Of a DNA stretch of 64,000 nt, positions 23,055 through 34,557 are shown piece by piece; the first letter of the stretch is position 1, and every line of letters begins with the position of its first letter. Under the pieces are notes generated by a model. That model made no database searches and was not told the DNA's origin. It saw only the letters and a list, made by a program, of their open reading frames with translations. A program made the position numbers and the translations under genes. Origin of the DNA: Boesenbergia rotunda (lineage: Eukaryota; Streptophyta; Magnoliopsida; Zingiberales; Zingiberaceae). The stretch lies in assembly GCA_024364735.1 (NCBI GenBank), contig JAGFNQ010004033.1:248001-312000 (forward strand), in the 5' to 3' direction.

Positions 23055-23176
23055 TCTTGTTACTCTGGTCGACGGTGAGTTCTTCCGAAGTGAATCTGGC
23101 TCTGATACTACTTGTTCTTGTTACTCTGGTCGACGGTGAGTTCTTCCGAAGTGAATCTGGCTCTGATACTACTTGT
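23055..23176 (-). repeat. 61-bp tandem duplication carrying the SV2 primer site
   Basis: 23055-23115 and 23116-23176 are identical or nearly so. Each holds plus 'gctctgatacta', the complement of the primer site (23099-23110 and 23160-23171), with one change from the usual 'gctctgatacca'. The second copy abuts the LTR. Confidence 0.85.
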
Positions 23177-24124
23177 AAGATTGTGGCGCTTGCTAGAGGG
23201 GGGGGGGGAGTGAATAGCACTTTTTGTCGAACTTTCTCTACAAGAGGGTTAGCACAATACAAAAATATAATTGAAAATATGAAGAACAATGCTAACAAGG
23301 AGAATTTACTTGGTATCTACCCCGAAAGGTGACTAATCCAAGGATCCACAAGAGTACACCATCTCTACTATGAAAAGTCTCTTTCAAGGTGGAGAAAACC
23401 TTTACAAGGTTGTTTTCTTCCTCTTTATAAGATTGAAATGAAAGCTAGACGAAGAATTGATCACTTTGGGCACTAGCAGCATTTTGGTACAGTAAAAAAC
23501 CGTACATTCCTCGTGCCAAAAAGTCCCCTTTAAATAAGAGTAAAGAACAACTCCACGAGTTGTCCAGCCTGACACCAGTCGACTGCCCCTTTGACAGTCG
23601 ACTGGTCTAGCCTTAAATGCTAGCCAACGATAAGTTTTCGATGTTACTAGTCGACTGCTCCTGGAGCAGTCGATTGGTCTCAGGTCCAAAACCTTCTGTG
23701 AGTTTCTGTTTGCGCTGGCAGTCGACTACCTTTCTACCAGTCGACTGCCTAGCTTCTACAATTACTCACTCTCACTCCGAACACTCTCCTTCACGTGTGC
23801 CTTCAGGTATACTCCATTTGCTTGCCCCTTGAAGTCTTTTTCTACCGGCTATCGTCCCTCGGATGCGCACACAAACCTTCCCTTTGCTTGCCTCCATGCC
23901 ACCCTTCACGTGTGCCCTTTGAAGTCCACTTCCTGGCATGCCCTTGGAGTCCTCCTCCCTCGACTCTTGTCCCTCGGATATGCCCTCCATGTGTGATTCT
24001 CCAAGTCCTACAAACTCAATCACATATATCAAATAATAAGATAACACCCTAACCTTAAACATATTGACACACACACATCAAAATCATGATCTTCTCGATC
24101 ATCCTTGGGTCGATTGCCCCAACA
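23174..24124 (-). repeat. SV2 5' LTR
   Basis: 951 bp. On the minus strand it starts TGTTGGGGCAATCGACCC, the same start as the SV5 3' LTR, and ends near the 'ctagagggggg...gtgaatagcac' block. It holds at least five GTCGAC-centred palindromes (23577-23750) of the CAGTCGACTG type. It was inserted into the LTR fragment at 24125-24609. Confidence 0.85.
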
Positions 24125-24609
24125 GAAACTTGAGCACGGAGAAAACAGAACTGAGCGCTTGAGTTCTTTCATTGGAAGAATTATTGTCTGGATGCAAGGG
24201 GGTGAACCCCTTTATATACAACCATCCAGGGCACCTTGTTGATGTAGGGCGCTTGACACGTGTGCCTATCTGCGCGCGTCCTCATCCGCAGACTTGGCCA
24301 ACATTTATCCCTTTATCCAGGGCGCCTGGGATGTTTGGGCCGCCTATATGCTGACGGGCGCCTCCCTTGCTGACGTGGAGGCTCATCTTCGCAGACTGCT
24401 GGAATCACCCTTCTGGGGCACTTGTATCAATACAGGCGCCTGTATGCTCGGGCACCTGAGTCCTCTCAGGCGCCTGGGATGCAGAAAGCTCCTTCCTTTG
24501 TTCCTGCAACCATAGTTAGTTCCAAAGCAACAGTAATAGATAAATTAAGTATAACTTACAATCTGTGCTGTCTTGGTTTGACTTTGGGCTTCCCAAATGA
24601 AGACCCTAA
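24125..24609 (-). repeat. Fragment of an SV3-like Sirevirus LTR
   Basis: Resembles SV3 LTR 10360-10920: 'cccctttatata' then GGGCGCC palindromes (24230-24480), then a tail with 'ttagttccaaa' and 'ctgtcttggttt...gggcttcccaaatg'. One end was cut by the SV2 insertion and the other by the copia relic. Confidence 0.65.
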
Positions 24610-24616
24610 ATCTTTT

Positions 24617-25134
24617 TAGAAGGTAGTACATAGCTCTGAAAAGGACTAGTGGATAGATGCTATAGGAGAGGAGATGGAGTCGCTGCATAAGAACCAAACG
24701 TGGGATCTAGTGAAACTTCCTGAAGGAAAACAAGTTATATGGTGTAAGTGGGTATTCAAGAAGAAGGAAGCTTTATGACTTATAAGGTTGGTCAGAGAAC
24801 TGGATATTCAGCAAGATGGAATCAAGTTATTATGTGATAGTCAGAGTGCTACCTATTTGACGAAGAATTAAGTGTAACATATGAGAACGAAGCATATTGA
24901 TGTGAGGTTTCACAATATAAGAGAGTTATTGCTTCCGGAAAAATTTAATTTGAGAAGGACCACACTGTAGGCATGTTGACGAAGCTAGTGATCATAGAAA
25001 AGTTTAAGTATTGTTTGAATTTGATCCATGTCACTAGATGGTAGAGAAAGGAAGCTCAAACCCAGAATTTTAGGTGGAGTTTTGCTCAGATATTCGTGTT
25101 CTTTGAAGGGGTGACTATTCACCAAGGTGGAGAT
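24617..25134 (+). pseudogene. Collapsed copia pol relic: RT start joined to RNase H end
   Basis: Reads M-E-S-L-H-K-N-Q-T-W-D-L-V and W-C-K-W-V-F-K-K-K (24672-24765), the start of a copia RT. With almost no intervening sequence it then gives the RNase H end C-D-S-Q-S-A-T-Y-L-T-K-N and R-T-K-H-I-D-V-R-F-H (24835-24915), with stops. The RT catalytic region is missing, so a large internal deletion has occurred. A purine tract precedes the LTR at 25135. The lineage is Tork-like by its RNase H wording. Confidence 0.7.
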
Positions 25135-25374
25135 TGTTAACGGATGACTCATCTGAATAAGAGATGTCATAAAAGAAAAACATATTAAAATTTTTCATAA
25201 GAAAAATTGGTTATGGTTTTACCGGATCTAGGTTTAAGCATTATTTATAAAGTCATTGTAAAACCTATTGGATATCATAATCATTAGAATCAAAAGAATA
25301 ATGTGTATTCTCTTAAATAGAAAGAATTCTAATAACTTTTTTTATGTTGTACTCAACCGAATCAATCCTTAACA
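25135..25374 (+). repeat. 3' LTR of the copia relic
   Basis: About 240 bp, TGTTAACGG to CCTTAACA, giving a terminal inverted repeat TGTTAA/TTAACA, directly after 'ggtggagat'. The right border is judged from the terminal repeat only. Confidence 0.6.
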
Positions 25375-25588
25375 CATCTCGGTCCGCTCGACCGTGAGGA
25401 CGAAGAAGGCTGCGTTTAAGCATTTTTCAATCAAACAAGAAAAAGAAAGTGATTTGTGCACGTCAAGATTAGTTTGAATTTTCCATGAGTTGTAATAGGA
25501 CTTTTCGTTTCTTGTAGACTCCATTTAAAACAAAAGAAACGCCCAAAATATTGAAGAATTCATAACCTTTTCACGGAGTCATCAAGAA

Positions 25589-26503
25589 CTACTCTATCAC
25601 TCCGATCCCCAAAAAGTCTATAAAGGGTACGCTTTGTCTCAGATGATTTTCCTCATTTTGCTCAAATCTTCGACCAGCAGACTCATCTATTCCGCATCCA
25701 TTTAGCAATTTACGATCGCACTCAGAGTCGAATCCGTGAGAATCAAAGCGAGCAGTTCCCTTGACGTGATGGAGCTGAGAGTTTCCATACGCATTTGGTT
25801 GTAGAAAATGAATTCTGGGACAGGGAAAGGTTCTCGAAGGTCCTGTAAAACAAGAATTCGACGACGAAGTTGTGCCAATGTTGATGTCTCCTTCTCCCGG
25901 CGCTGAAATGGATTTGAGGAGGAAGCAGTTGGCAGTGGCGCCAAGATGACTCTGGCCGTGGCGGGAGGTTCTCCGACCGAAAAGCTTCGCCTTCTCGCGG
26001 TGGCAACGGGCCATGATGACATGCCAATGGTTCTTGACGGCGTTGTCGGTTCTCCCAGGGAAGAGTCGTGCTATGAGCGCCCACTTGTTGCCGTGCACGC
26101 GCTGAGCGCCCACCAGCCGCTCTTCCTCCTCTTCCGTGAAGGGCCGTTTGTTGATCCTTGGGTCAAGTTGGTTAAACCACCTCAATCTACAGCTCTTACC
26201 TTGAGAATTTAAAGAAATAAAAAGCTAAAAACGATGATTTCAATTAGCATGAAATCAAATAATTAAGGTACGTAGCTCAAAATTAAGATTACTACATGAT
26301 GTACGTTTTGTAAATTAGGAGGGATCACAATTCACAAACTAACCTGATCGTCCCTTGAGTTTCTCAGCGATCGAGTTCCAGTTCTGAGGGCCAAACTGCT
26401 CCACAAGTTGTCGTAGCTTCTCATCCTCGCCGGGCCGCCAGTGCCCACGAGGGCATGTCTTTGTATCACTTCCTGATCTGGTGGAGACAGACTTTGATCC
26501 CAT
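25589..26503 (-). CDS. R2R3-MYB transcription factor
   Basis: Two exons, 26503-26344 and 26199-25589, give 256 residues. R2 spans about residues 19-69 with Trp22, Trp42 and Trp61; R3 spans about 71-121 with Phe74, Trp93 and Trp112. The intron splits the Gly codon of the G-R-S-G-K-S-C motif in R2, the usual position in plant R2R3-MYBs. The wording L-R-W-F-N-Q-L-D-P-R-I, F-T-E-E-E-E-E-R-L and N-H-W-H-V-I-M-A-R, plus the C-terminal P-F-I-D-F-L-G motif, point to the MYB52/54/56 to MYB105/117 group, whose members act in cell-wall, organ-boundary or seed programmes. It is a nuclear DNA-binding protein. I chose the ATG at 26503 because an upstream in-frame ATG (26638) would add 45 low-complexity residues. 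Residue 118 is Cys where Arg is common. This is the only host gene found here. Confidence 0.9.
26200..26343 (-). other. Intron of the MYB gene
   Basis: 144 bp with GTTAGT donor and TTCTCAAG acceptor on the minus strand, phase 1, rejoining the conserved Gly-Lys-Ser-Cys motif. Confidence 0.9.
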
Positions 26504-27335
26504 AGCTAAGCTAACTTTTCTCGGTGAGGAAGAAGAATGGAGTAGTAAACAAATTAAACGACGAGATAGAGAGAAGTAGAGCTTGTCTAATGCATTAGGG
26601 GGTTGAAGGGGGAAGGAGGTATAGTATTTGATTGGCAAACTAGTCCATGTTGCGTTGCATGTTTGGTCATTGGCCCATCACTTTCTCCTCCCCGATTGCA
26701 CCAATCCTATCTCTATCCCATGAAGAAGTATTGCACACACATCGTTCTGTTCTATAACTTCCTCTACAATTATACTAGTGTTCGGAATAAATTAATTATT
26801 TTAAACTCAGTTGGTAGGAATATTAAGCGCCAAGAATCCGTTATATATAATTAATTAAAGCTAGCGATGAGAAGAAGGATAAAACTTTGGACGACTGGTT
26901 AGTTGGAACACACGGTACTTGAATAGATTAGAGCTGTGCAGTTGTTAGTCTTTACATATATGCATGCATCCATGGCAAACAGATATTGCATCCCGCGAAA
27001 ATTCTGAACTACTTTTCTCGAAGATTGCAAGCGGTTTTCCCATCAGATGGACTACCGCCACCATCCTGCGGAACCCTATATATGGATGGTATTAATAAAG
27101 TAATTACAATAAAAAATTTCAGATATTTATCTAATTTGGCAAAGACGGGTGGAGAGGTTTAGAAATTGAATCGATCTCATTTACATGTTGCGATAGAGTA
27201 GAATGACTTATTTGTAGGAAATAATTTCTCAAATATTTGTGATCCACGCGTAAAAAGTTATCATTTCTTTTTAAGAGAAGTTGATTAGAAATTTAACTAA
27301 TTAAATTTACTTGAACCCACCAACATATCTATCAA
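26504..27335 (-). other. MYB upstream region
   Basis: The likely 5' UTR and promoter of the MYB gene. I see no clear TATA box close to the start codon and no transposon signature until the SINE string at 27336. Confidence 0.4.
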
Positions 27336-27352
27336 GATAGACCAACCTTGCA

Positions 27353-27557
27353 GGAATCCGCGGTTTGATCTCCAGCTACGATGTATTTTGTAGGAATTTT
27401 TCCTCTAAATGGGGCGCGAACCCTGGGACGCTGGGTTTCTAGACTGCCCACCGCGAGCGCTTCCCGATTTACCCTGGTGATCGGTGGGAAACTTCCGTGG
27501 GGCCGGACCGGTCACCCTAGGTTCAATTTGTCTGCTACCTGGTTCATCATTTTTTTT
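27353..27557 (+). mobile_element. SINE-2 copy a, tRNA-derived, T-tailed
   Basis: The body matches 46905-47096 ('cagctac(a/g)atgtattttgtaggaatttttc', 'gagcgcttcccgattta', 'ggccggaccg'). It ends in a run of T (27548-27556). It is flanked by AAGATAGACCAACCTTG (27336-27352 and 27558-27574). The 5' half of the tRNA-like head is missing or diverged compared with copy b. T-tailed SINEs of the Au type are known in flowering plants; assignment to that family is a guess. Confidence 0.65.
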
Positions 27558-27574
27558 TAAGATAGACCAACCTT

Positions 27575-27831
27575 GTCTCCACGGGATGGACTGATGATTA
27601 ATATGTGGGTGTTGCCACCAAGAGGTCTGGGTGTCAAATCCTGGCAAAGCTAGTATGTCCATCCTCTCCACGCGCTAGCCACAACATCCGGGCCAATAGC
27701 CCCTGTAATTTATCTCTTTCGTGTTGGCCCTGAAACGGGTTGGCAGGGATGCTGGGACTAGCGAATCACTTTTGCCACGAAGATAGACTCACCTCGCCTG
27801 AGGTTAGAAAAACCTCATTAATAAAAAAAAA
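27575..27831 (+). mobile_element. SINE-1 copy a, tRNA-derived
   Basis: A tRNA-like head 'gatggactgatgattaat...gggtgtcaaatcctgg' (possible A and B boxes), then a body with 'cgcgctagccacaacatc', 'agcccctgtaatttatctc', 'gcgaatcacttttgccac'. It ends in an A-rich tail (27820-27831). It follows directly on the second copy of AAGATAGACCAACCTTG; 'agaccaacct' recurs just after the tail (27835). Confidence 0.6.
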
Positions 27832-28030
27832 AGGCAGACCAACCTAGCTATCATGTTTAATCGGCTTGCCTTATTATTAATCAACCCAACGATCTTTGCT
27901 TAACTTGTCCATTTTAATAGGACAAACCCACTCAACTAGATAGGCCAGCCCACCTTGACTGATCGTATTGATCTTGTAAACTTATCTATCGATGACTTCT
28001 TCTTCAACCAGCTCAAATCTATTTTAGTTG

Positions 28031-28240
28031 GTCACCACAAGATGGACTAATGGTTAGAATATATATATTACTATTTTGAGATCTTAGGATCAAAATTTTA
28101 CAGAGCCAGTTTGCTCACCCTCCCGACGCGCTAGCCACAACATCTAGGCTAGTAGCCCCCGTAATTTATCTCCTCCGTGTTTGCCCTAATACAGGTTGGT
28201 GAGAGCGTTGTGGGTGAGCGAATCACCTTTTTGCCACCTT
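28031..28240 (+). mobile_element. SINE-1 copy b
   Basis: The same head and body as copy a ('gatggactaatggttagaat', 'cgcgctagccacaacatc', 'gcgaatcacctttttgccacc'). It is flanked by the 16-bp repeat AAATC(T/C)ATTTTAGTTG at 28015-28030 and 28241-28256. Confidence 0.7.
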
Positions 28241-28256
28241 AAATCCATTTTAGTTG

Positions 28257-28330
28257 CCCCATCGAATGGACTGATGCTTACTACGTGAGTATTGCCACCT
28301 TGAAATCTAGGAGTCAAAACCGGCAAAGTC
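28257..28330 (+). mobile_element. SINE-1 copy c, left half
   Basis: The head of SINE-1 ('gaatggactgatgcttac') up to 'ggcaaagtc', where SV4 was inserted. The right half is at 46712-46844. Confidence 0.7.
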
Positions 28331-29593
28331 TGTAAGTACCCCAGGTTGATTTTGAAGTGGTCAACCGAGTCAAGTTAGGTGTTGTTGGTTTTTAATCCCT
28401 GTCTAAGTGTATAGGAGCTTAGGAGCGTAGGAAGTCGAGCGGAAGATCTTAGATTGAAAAACATGAGATGGAATCGAATTTACAGTGATCTCCTTTGCTT
28501 CTTCTTCCTCTGCTTGCCTGCTGTCACGCGAGATATCACCACGGACAAAACACTTTCTCTCACAAACCAAATCCCTCACCGATTGATGCTCCTGTTCCTC
28601 TTCTCCTCTATTCTCTTGGATTGCATTTGGACGCCTATTTATACAGGAAGAATCATACGTTTCCTCCATTGATGGAGGTATTCAATACTCCATCAATGGA
28701 GGCCAGTAACGCCCAAGCATAGAAACGCCAGAGGTTTCAATGCTTGTAACGCCAACAGAAGATGCAGTGGACGAGAAGGATGGCACGGGAAAGGAGCAGA
28801 CGGGCTTGGTGCATCTGAGAGACGCGGAGGTCTACGAAAGAGTACGTCGGTGGAGCGAGAAAGGTGCGTGTGATGCCCAAGGGACGAGAAGCCGGGGGAA
28901 ATATGCTCAAGGAGAAGGTCGGAGGAGGGTTCAGGTCAGTCCAACTTTGGAAGGCCCGAAATCACCCAACAAGACCCGTCGAAAGATTGGTCAGCAAGGT
29001 GCTAACCAAACTGGAATCGAGCGCCTGCATACTTAAGGGCACCCATATATTCGAGCGCCCTTAAGCTTTCGGGTGCCCAAGTACCCGAGCGCCATAGTTC
29101 ATAGAGGTGCCTGTATATGAAAATTCATCTGCAGCTAGCCGTTTGCAGATGTTATGAAGTGATTAACTTCTAGGTCACGTGTCAGGTACCCTCAAGTACT
29201 CTGGCACCCCTATTGTGCCACGTCAGCATTCAGATAAAAATTTTTTGGGACTATAAATAGGTCCCCATAGCTCAGTTCGAAAGCATCAAATACAATAAAC
29301 GAATTCTTTCTTATTTTCTCTGTTTTTCTAAGCATTTCAATGTGTAAGAGGTTTCTCCGCCCGAAGGAGTTATTCAGGAGATCTACGGTATACTTTCCTT
29401 GGATTAGCAACCATCCTGATTGCAACCATGTAAATTATCTGACATCTTTCTTTTCTTTTCTTTTCAGTATTGTTTCATTTTTATGTTATTAATATTGTGA
29501 ACTATTAATCAACATCTTTGTTTATGATAAAAAAAAAGAATTTCATTTTCAGTGGCAATTCACCTTCCTCTTGCCGACCAACAATCACCTTCA
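28331..29593 (+). repeat. SV4 5' LTR
   Basis: 1263 bp. It matches the 3' LTR pieces 33943-34557 and 46374-46706. It has GGCGCC/GAGCGCC-type palindromic cores (29020-29100) and a TATA box at 29252-29259. Confidence 0.85.
29252..29259 (+). promoter_or_regulatory. TATA box of SV4 LTR
   Basis: TATAAATA in 'gggactataaataggtcccc'. In the 3' LTR copy, SV5 was inserted exactly here. Confidence 0.65.
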
Positions 29594-29594
29594 A

Positions 29595-29606
29595 TTGTTA
29601 TCAAAG
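29595..29606 (+). other. Primer binding site of SV4 (diverged)
   Basis: TTGTTATCAAAG, three changes from TGGTATCAGAG with one shift, directly after the LTR. Confidence 0.5.
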
Positions 29607-29653
29607 TAAGGACGCTCCAGAAGGACTAACTGTCGTTTGAAGCAATCTACAAA

Positions 29654-32600
29654 ATGGTCGGACCGGTCATCTACCCGCCAATGTTCGAGGGGGAGTTCGC
29701 AAGTTGGAAGTGCAAGATATAGGTATTCTTTAAAACATATTTCGATTTATTATTAATCAAGAAAAATGATTTTGCGGCTTCCAATGGCACCGATGACAAT
29801 CCCAAAGATGAGAGCCTGTGGACAAAGATGGAGCAAGCGGACTTCGTAGCAAACGGGAAAGCAGAATTTCGTCAGCTAACCATTCTACCATCATTAGAAG
29901 TCAACCGAATTGAAAACTACCGATCTACAAAGGAACTTTGGGAAAAGTTCCTTGAACTTCATGAAGGTACCTCCAAAGTCAAACTAGCAAAATGAGACCT
30001 ATTTTGGAATCATCTTAGCAACCTCCGACTGGAAGAAGGAGAGTTAGTAGCTCAACTACACACAAAACTTAAAGAGCTAATAATGGAACTCAACAACCTT
30101 GGAGAGTCGGTAAGCAATCAGGATGCTCAAAGGTATGCATTAAACACCTTCTCGAGGACCCCAAACTAGACTTCGATAATTGTCATCTACTACATCTCTA
30201 AATGTAACGACCCTCTCTTCTTGACCTTAACCTTAGAAGGAGGTCACATTTACTTTTCTGCTCAACTAGGACCAGTCGACTGTCTTCTTGAGCAGTCGAC
30301 TGGTGGCAGTCGACTCCTAGGCCAATTCACTTGACCAATTTTTCTATTCAAAATCTGGCCGAGGACCAGTCGACTCCACCTGGAAATCACTCGATCAATC
30401 TTTCTGTTCCCTCAATTTCACTAAGGGCAGTCGACTGCTACCTGAGCAGTCGACTGATACGTTTGGAATTTCAGTTCCAGACTTCAGAAACATTGATCAA
30501 CTGATGAAATACATTTCTATTCAGCTACACTAAAATTATAGGACTCACAATCATAATAACCATAATCATACTCTATTTAGCATGCATCACCAACTCCAAA
30601 TCTCTTGCGGAATAACAACTCAACTTATAATCTTTGCAGAAATAAAACTACCAACATGAAACTTGCGAAAACGAAACTACTATCAAGTTGCTACTGTTTA
30701 GAGCTTAGAACACTAAGCAAAACTCATCCCAATGGACCTCACTCCACGTTTCCGCCGCCACTGACACAAAACATCCTTCCTTTAGCCTCCTTGCCTTACA
30801 TCCTTTCCTTACATTTATTTGCAGTAAAAGGATGCAAACTATAAGAAAATTACTTAGTAAGTAGATACATACTCTCACAAAACATGCAATCGATAGTAAA
30901 CATGTTTATGCTTGCTTTAAAACATGTGTAACTGAAAATGCTATACTTAATATGAAAAATGCTCATGAATACACTTGTAATAAATGCTTGCATTTGAAAA
31001 CTTTGCTTGAACTGAAAAATGCTTAACATGCTTGAACAAAAATACTTGCTTTTGAAAACTGTAAACTTTTATATTCTTATACTTCTTATACTTCAATATA
31101 AATAAACATCCTTTCTTTGGGTCTGGCATAGTACCAATGCGCGTATCCCTAATAGGTTTTGGGGTAGCTAGCCACCGAACCCTAATAGAGCATCTACAAG
31201 GCTTGCCTAGATCTTGTGGGCCTTGGCCTAGTACATGCCACTTAATAAAAGTAATATACTTAACCTTGTAATCATGCTTGTACTTAAAATGCTTAACTTA
31301 GCACACATCTTGCACATAAAAAGTAATGTTCCCAAAACTCATTTTGAAAACATATCAAGACCTTGGTCTTGTTCTTATCTCATTTCTTAGTCCTAGAACT
31401 CGTTCTAGGGCTTAGTAAGACCTCAGTCTTACTCAGAACTTTTATCGAGCACCTTGCGTGCCCTAACTCCCGAAACTTGTTTTGGGGTGAATCAAGACCT
31501 TGGTCTCGCTATACTAAGATCACAAATACCAAAAGACTTAAAAATCATGTTCTAAAATCAAACGAGAACTACTTTTACTGTAGGTGAGTGATCTACATAC
31601 ACTTTTCGCTTATACTCACAATACTAGCGTAGGATCTAGCGTAGTACTCCTCGTCTACTTTCTCTGCACAATCTGGATCTTGGGCACAAGAATAAGGAGA
31701 ACCCTAGTTCCCCTTTTCGGTGGAGGAAGAAGAAAACCCTCTTTGATTTTCGGTAGGGAAATGAGGAAGAAAGAAAACCCTTGGTTTTCTCTCCCTTCTA
31801 TCCTTTATATACTAAGTGGAAGTTGAAGCATCTTCCATAAAAAGGACGCTTACTATCCCTTATCTTATATTGATTCCTTATTCAAATGTGATACTTTACC
31901 ACCATCTAATGGAAACTTAAACCTAAGCTAAATGAGAGTTCTTTGGTTCGAGCCTTGGCTCGGATACCCTTTTAAAGAAATTTTTATATTTCTTTTTATT
32001 TTGGAAAAATTCCGGGAAAATGCTGAAAAATTCCGGGCGTTACACTAAAGATCTTAAGGTAAGTACCTTAGTGCAACTCTTTCCAACTTTAAAACTTCAT
32101 GAATCTCGATGCACTGGAAAGAGTGAAACCGACATCACCCTAAGCACAAGAAAGATCCAACATGAAAAGAAATCTTCAAAAGATGAAGAAAATACGACGT
32201 ACATGGTAAGGAAGTTGTCTAAATATTTTAAAGCTAAAAAATTAATAAAGTGTAGGGTAAGAAGAAATAAAGATCAACTTCTACAACTGCAACGAAGAGG
32301 GACACGTGAAGGAAAATTATCCCAAATTGAAGAACAAAGGAAAAGGGGCAACGAAAGTAAAAGTTCACAACCTAAAGGCAACATGGGACGAGTCCTTATC
32401 GAAGATTCAGATCTCGAGGAACACGTCGGACTTACACTGATGGCTTCATACCAGGAAGATAAAAGCATCGATGAAGGGGGAGGCACGTCAGATGATAGCA
32501 GCGACGAAGGGGGAGCTTCCGGTTTTTGAAAGGATATGGTAAGTGAGGTATATCTTCTACCTCCTGATCAATTATATTTTGGTATTAAACAAATGATAAA

Positions 32601-32919
32601 ATCCTTGTGTAAATTGAAAAATAAGAATGCATAATTAAAAAGGAAATTATCTTCTTCATGCCTATTAGAAATGTATGATAAATTGAGATTTGAAAATCAA
32701 AATTTAAAAATTCAAATTGAAAATTTGAAAAATAACTATTCATGTTCAAGTTGTTTTCAAAATTCAAAAATTAGATATTATGAAAAACTTAACTGGTATT
32801 TTAAATTTTACATGGGCCAAATTATAAAAATTCCTAAATCACATATTCCATCTATGTTTCTGATATATCCTGTTGGTAAAAATTTATATTGGGTCCTAAA
32901 ATCTGCCTTAAACTATTAG
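29654..32919 (+). pseudogene. SV4 gag relic, interrupted by a solo LTR
   Basis: From the ATG at 29654 it reads P-P-M-F-E-G-E-F-A-S-W-K, then a stop, then the gag core E-L-W-E-K-F-L-E-L-H-E-G-T (29934-29973) and further broken text to 30197. After the solo LTR (30203-32044) gag resumes at about 32050. In a shifted frame a decayed knuckle C-N-E-E-G-H (about 32285-32305) is visible, the first Cys pair being partly lost. The acidic region follows, then a coiled coil (32670-32760) and a K-N-L-Y-W-V-L-K motif like the gag/pol junction of other Sireviruses. No pol follows. The many stops make it dead. Confidence 0.75.
30203..32044 (-). mobile_element. Solo Tekay-type gypsy LTR
   Basis: 1842 bp with a perfect CTAAA duplication (30198-30202, 32045-32049). 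On the minus strand it starts TGTAACGCCCGGAATTTTTC and ends GAGGGTCGTTACA, and follows the TK1 LTR (59186-61411) in order: the 'gcgcgcattggtac' and 'ctagctaccccgaaacctattaggga' blocks (reverse at 31120-31195), the region with 'gtgagtgat' (31585), and GTCGAC palindromes near the end (30270-30460). It carries no internal coding sequence. Confidence 0.85.
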
Positions 32920-33942
32920 ATTTTTTTATTTGTTATGTAGAGATTAATTTTTTAAAGTAATTAATGCTTGATGTTGTTGATATTTTTTTTATTACTTGAA
33001 GAAAAATTAGTTTAATATTTTTCAATGATAGAATATTCTTTGTTCTATCTACATATTTTTTTTTTCAGAATTTTTAATAGATAAAAGATTTATTATGATT
33101 TTTCATTCTAAAATATGTTTTTAAATATTAAAAATACTTAAATAATTAATTTCATCAAATCCGATTTTTTGGGATATGTCGATTATCTTTTAAGCTTTGA
33201 GAAAAATTTATAAATATATTTGATATCAAAATCAATATTTAAAATTATTTTTCCAAATTATCAATATTGAATTCAAAATTAATTTTCAAAATGATTAGAT
33301 AATTATTTTTACTTTAACACTTTTTCTAGAGATAATTCTATGAAAATTATAACTTATATAAAAATTTGATAAATTTTAAAATAAAAATAAAATGTTAAAA
33401 CTTATTTATTTAAAATTAGAGTTTACATTTTAAAATCAATTTTCGAGCATAATATGAAAAATTAGATTTTCTAGAAACAAATTATTATGTTAGAAATATA
33501 CTAAAAATATTTCAAAAATTTTGGACGTTGGATAAATTTGATAAAATTATTGTAAATGTTTGTATTTCCCTTGACATATTTTGAGTTTTTTTTTGAAATA
33601 GGTACATTGTATAAAAAATATTTCATGAGGTAAATGCCTCAATTCACATATGATGAGTACAGGACATCGAGATACCACACATTCCGCTACATGAAGACTC
33701 CATACATCTGCCCAAACATTGGGCTAGACCCCACGCTAGAATCACAACACCACACAAATACACCACACAAAACAGGCCGCACATTGATGTGATTAAAGGA
33801 GGAGAAATAGGATTAAATTAAGGGGAAGACTTAATTTCCAAATTCTTTTTGGTACTTACAATGTCATTTATTTACTCATGTTCTTTTGATACTAGTTTAC
33901 CTTAACTTAGTTCGGGTTGATGCACATTAAAAAGAGAGAGAT
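32920..33942 (+). other. SV4 3' non-coding region
   Basis: Very A/T-rich to about 33600, then a mixed stretch, ending in a purine tract at 33929-33942 before the LTR. No gene is seen. Confidence 0.6.
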
Positions 33943-34557
33943 TGTAAGTACCCGAGTTTGGTTTTGATGTGGTCAACCGAGTCAAGTTAGGTTCTGTTAA
34001 TTTTTAATCCCTGTGTCTAGGTGTGCAAGAGCTTAGGAGCGTAGGAAATTGAGCGAAAGACGCAGCGGATGAGAAGGATGGCAATGGAAGGGAGCTGATT
34101 GGCTCGGTGCATCCGAGGGACGCGAAGGTCTGTGGATGAGTACGGCGGTGGAACAAGAAGGGCGCGTGTGACGTCCGAGGGACGAGAAACCGAGGGGAAG
34201 TACGCTCGAGGAGAAGGTTAGAGGAGGATTCGGGTGAGCTCAAGTCTGGAAGACTAGAAATCACCCAAGAAGACTAGTCGGAAGATTGGTCAGCAAGGTG
34301 CTGACCAAATTGGACTCAGGCGCCTGTATGCTTTAGGGTGCTCATTTAATTGGGTGCCTATATGCTCTTGGGCGCCTGTGTACTTAGGCGCCCCAGTTCA
34401 TACAGGCATCCTATATATGAAAATTCATCCACAGCTAGCCGTTACCAGACGTTGCAAAGTGATAAACTTCCAGGTCACGTGTCAAGCCCCCTCAAGCACT
34501 CGGGCGCACCTATTGTGCCATGTCAACATTCAGATAAAATTTTTCGGGGCTATAAAT
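33943..34557 (+). repeat. SV4 3' LTR, first piece
   Basis: TGTAAGTACCCG onward, matching 28331-29258, up to the TATA box, where SV5 is inserted. The last five bases are TAAAT. The second piece is 46374-46706. Confidence 0.85.

Noticed and set aside
26504..26638. Upstream in-frame ATG extending the MYB by 45 residues
   Set aside because: The added residues are Leu/Ser-rich and unlike MYB N-termini; the ATG at 26503 gives the usual short leader before R2.
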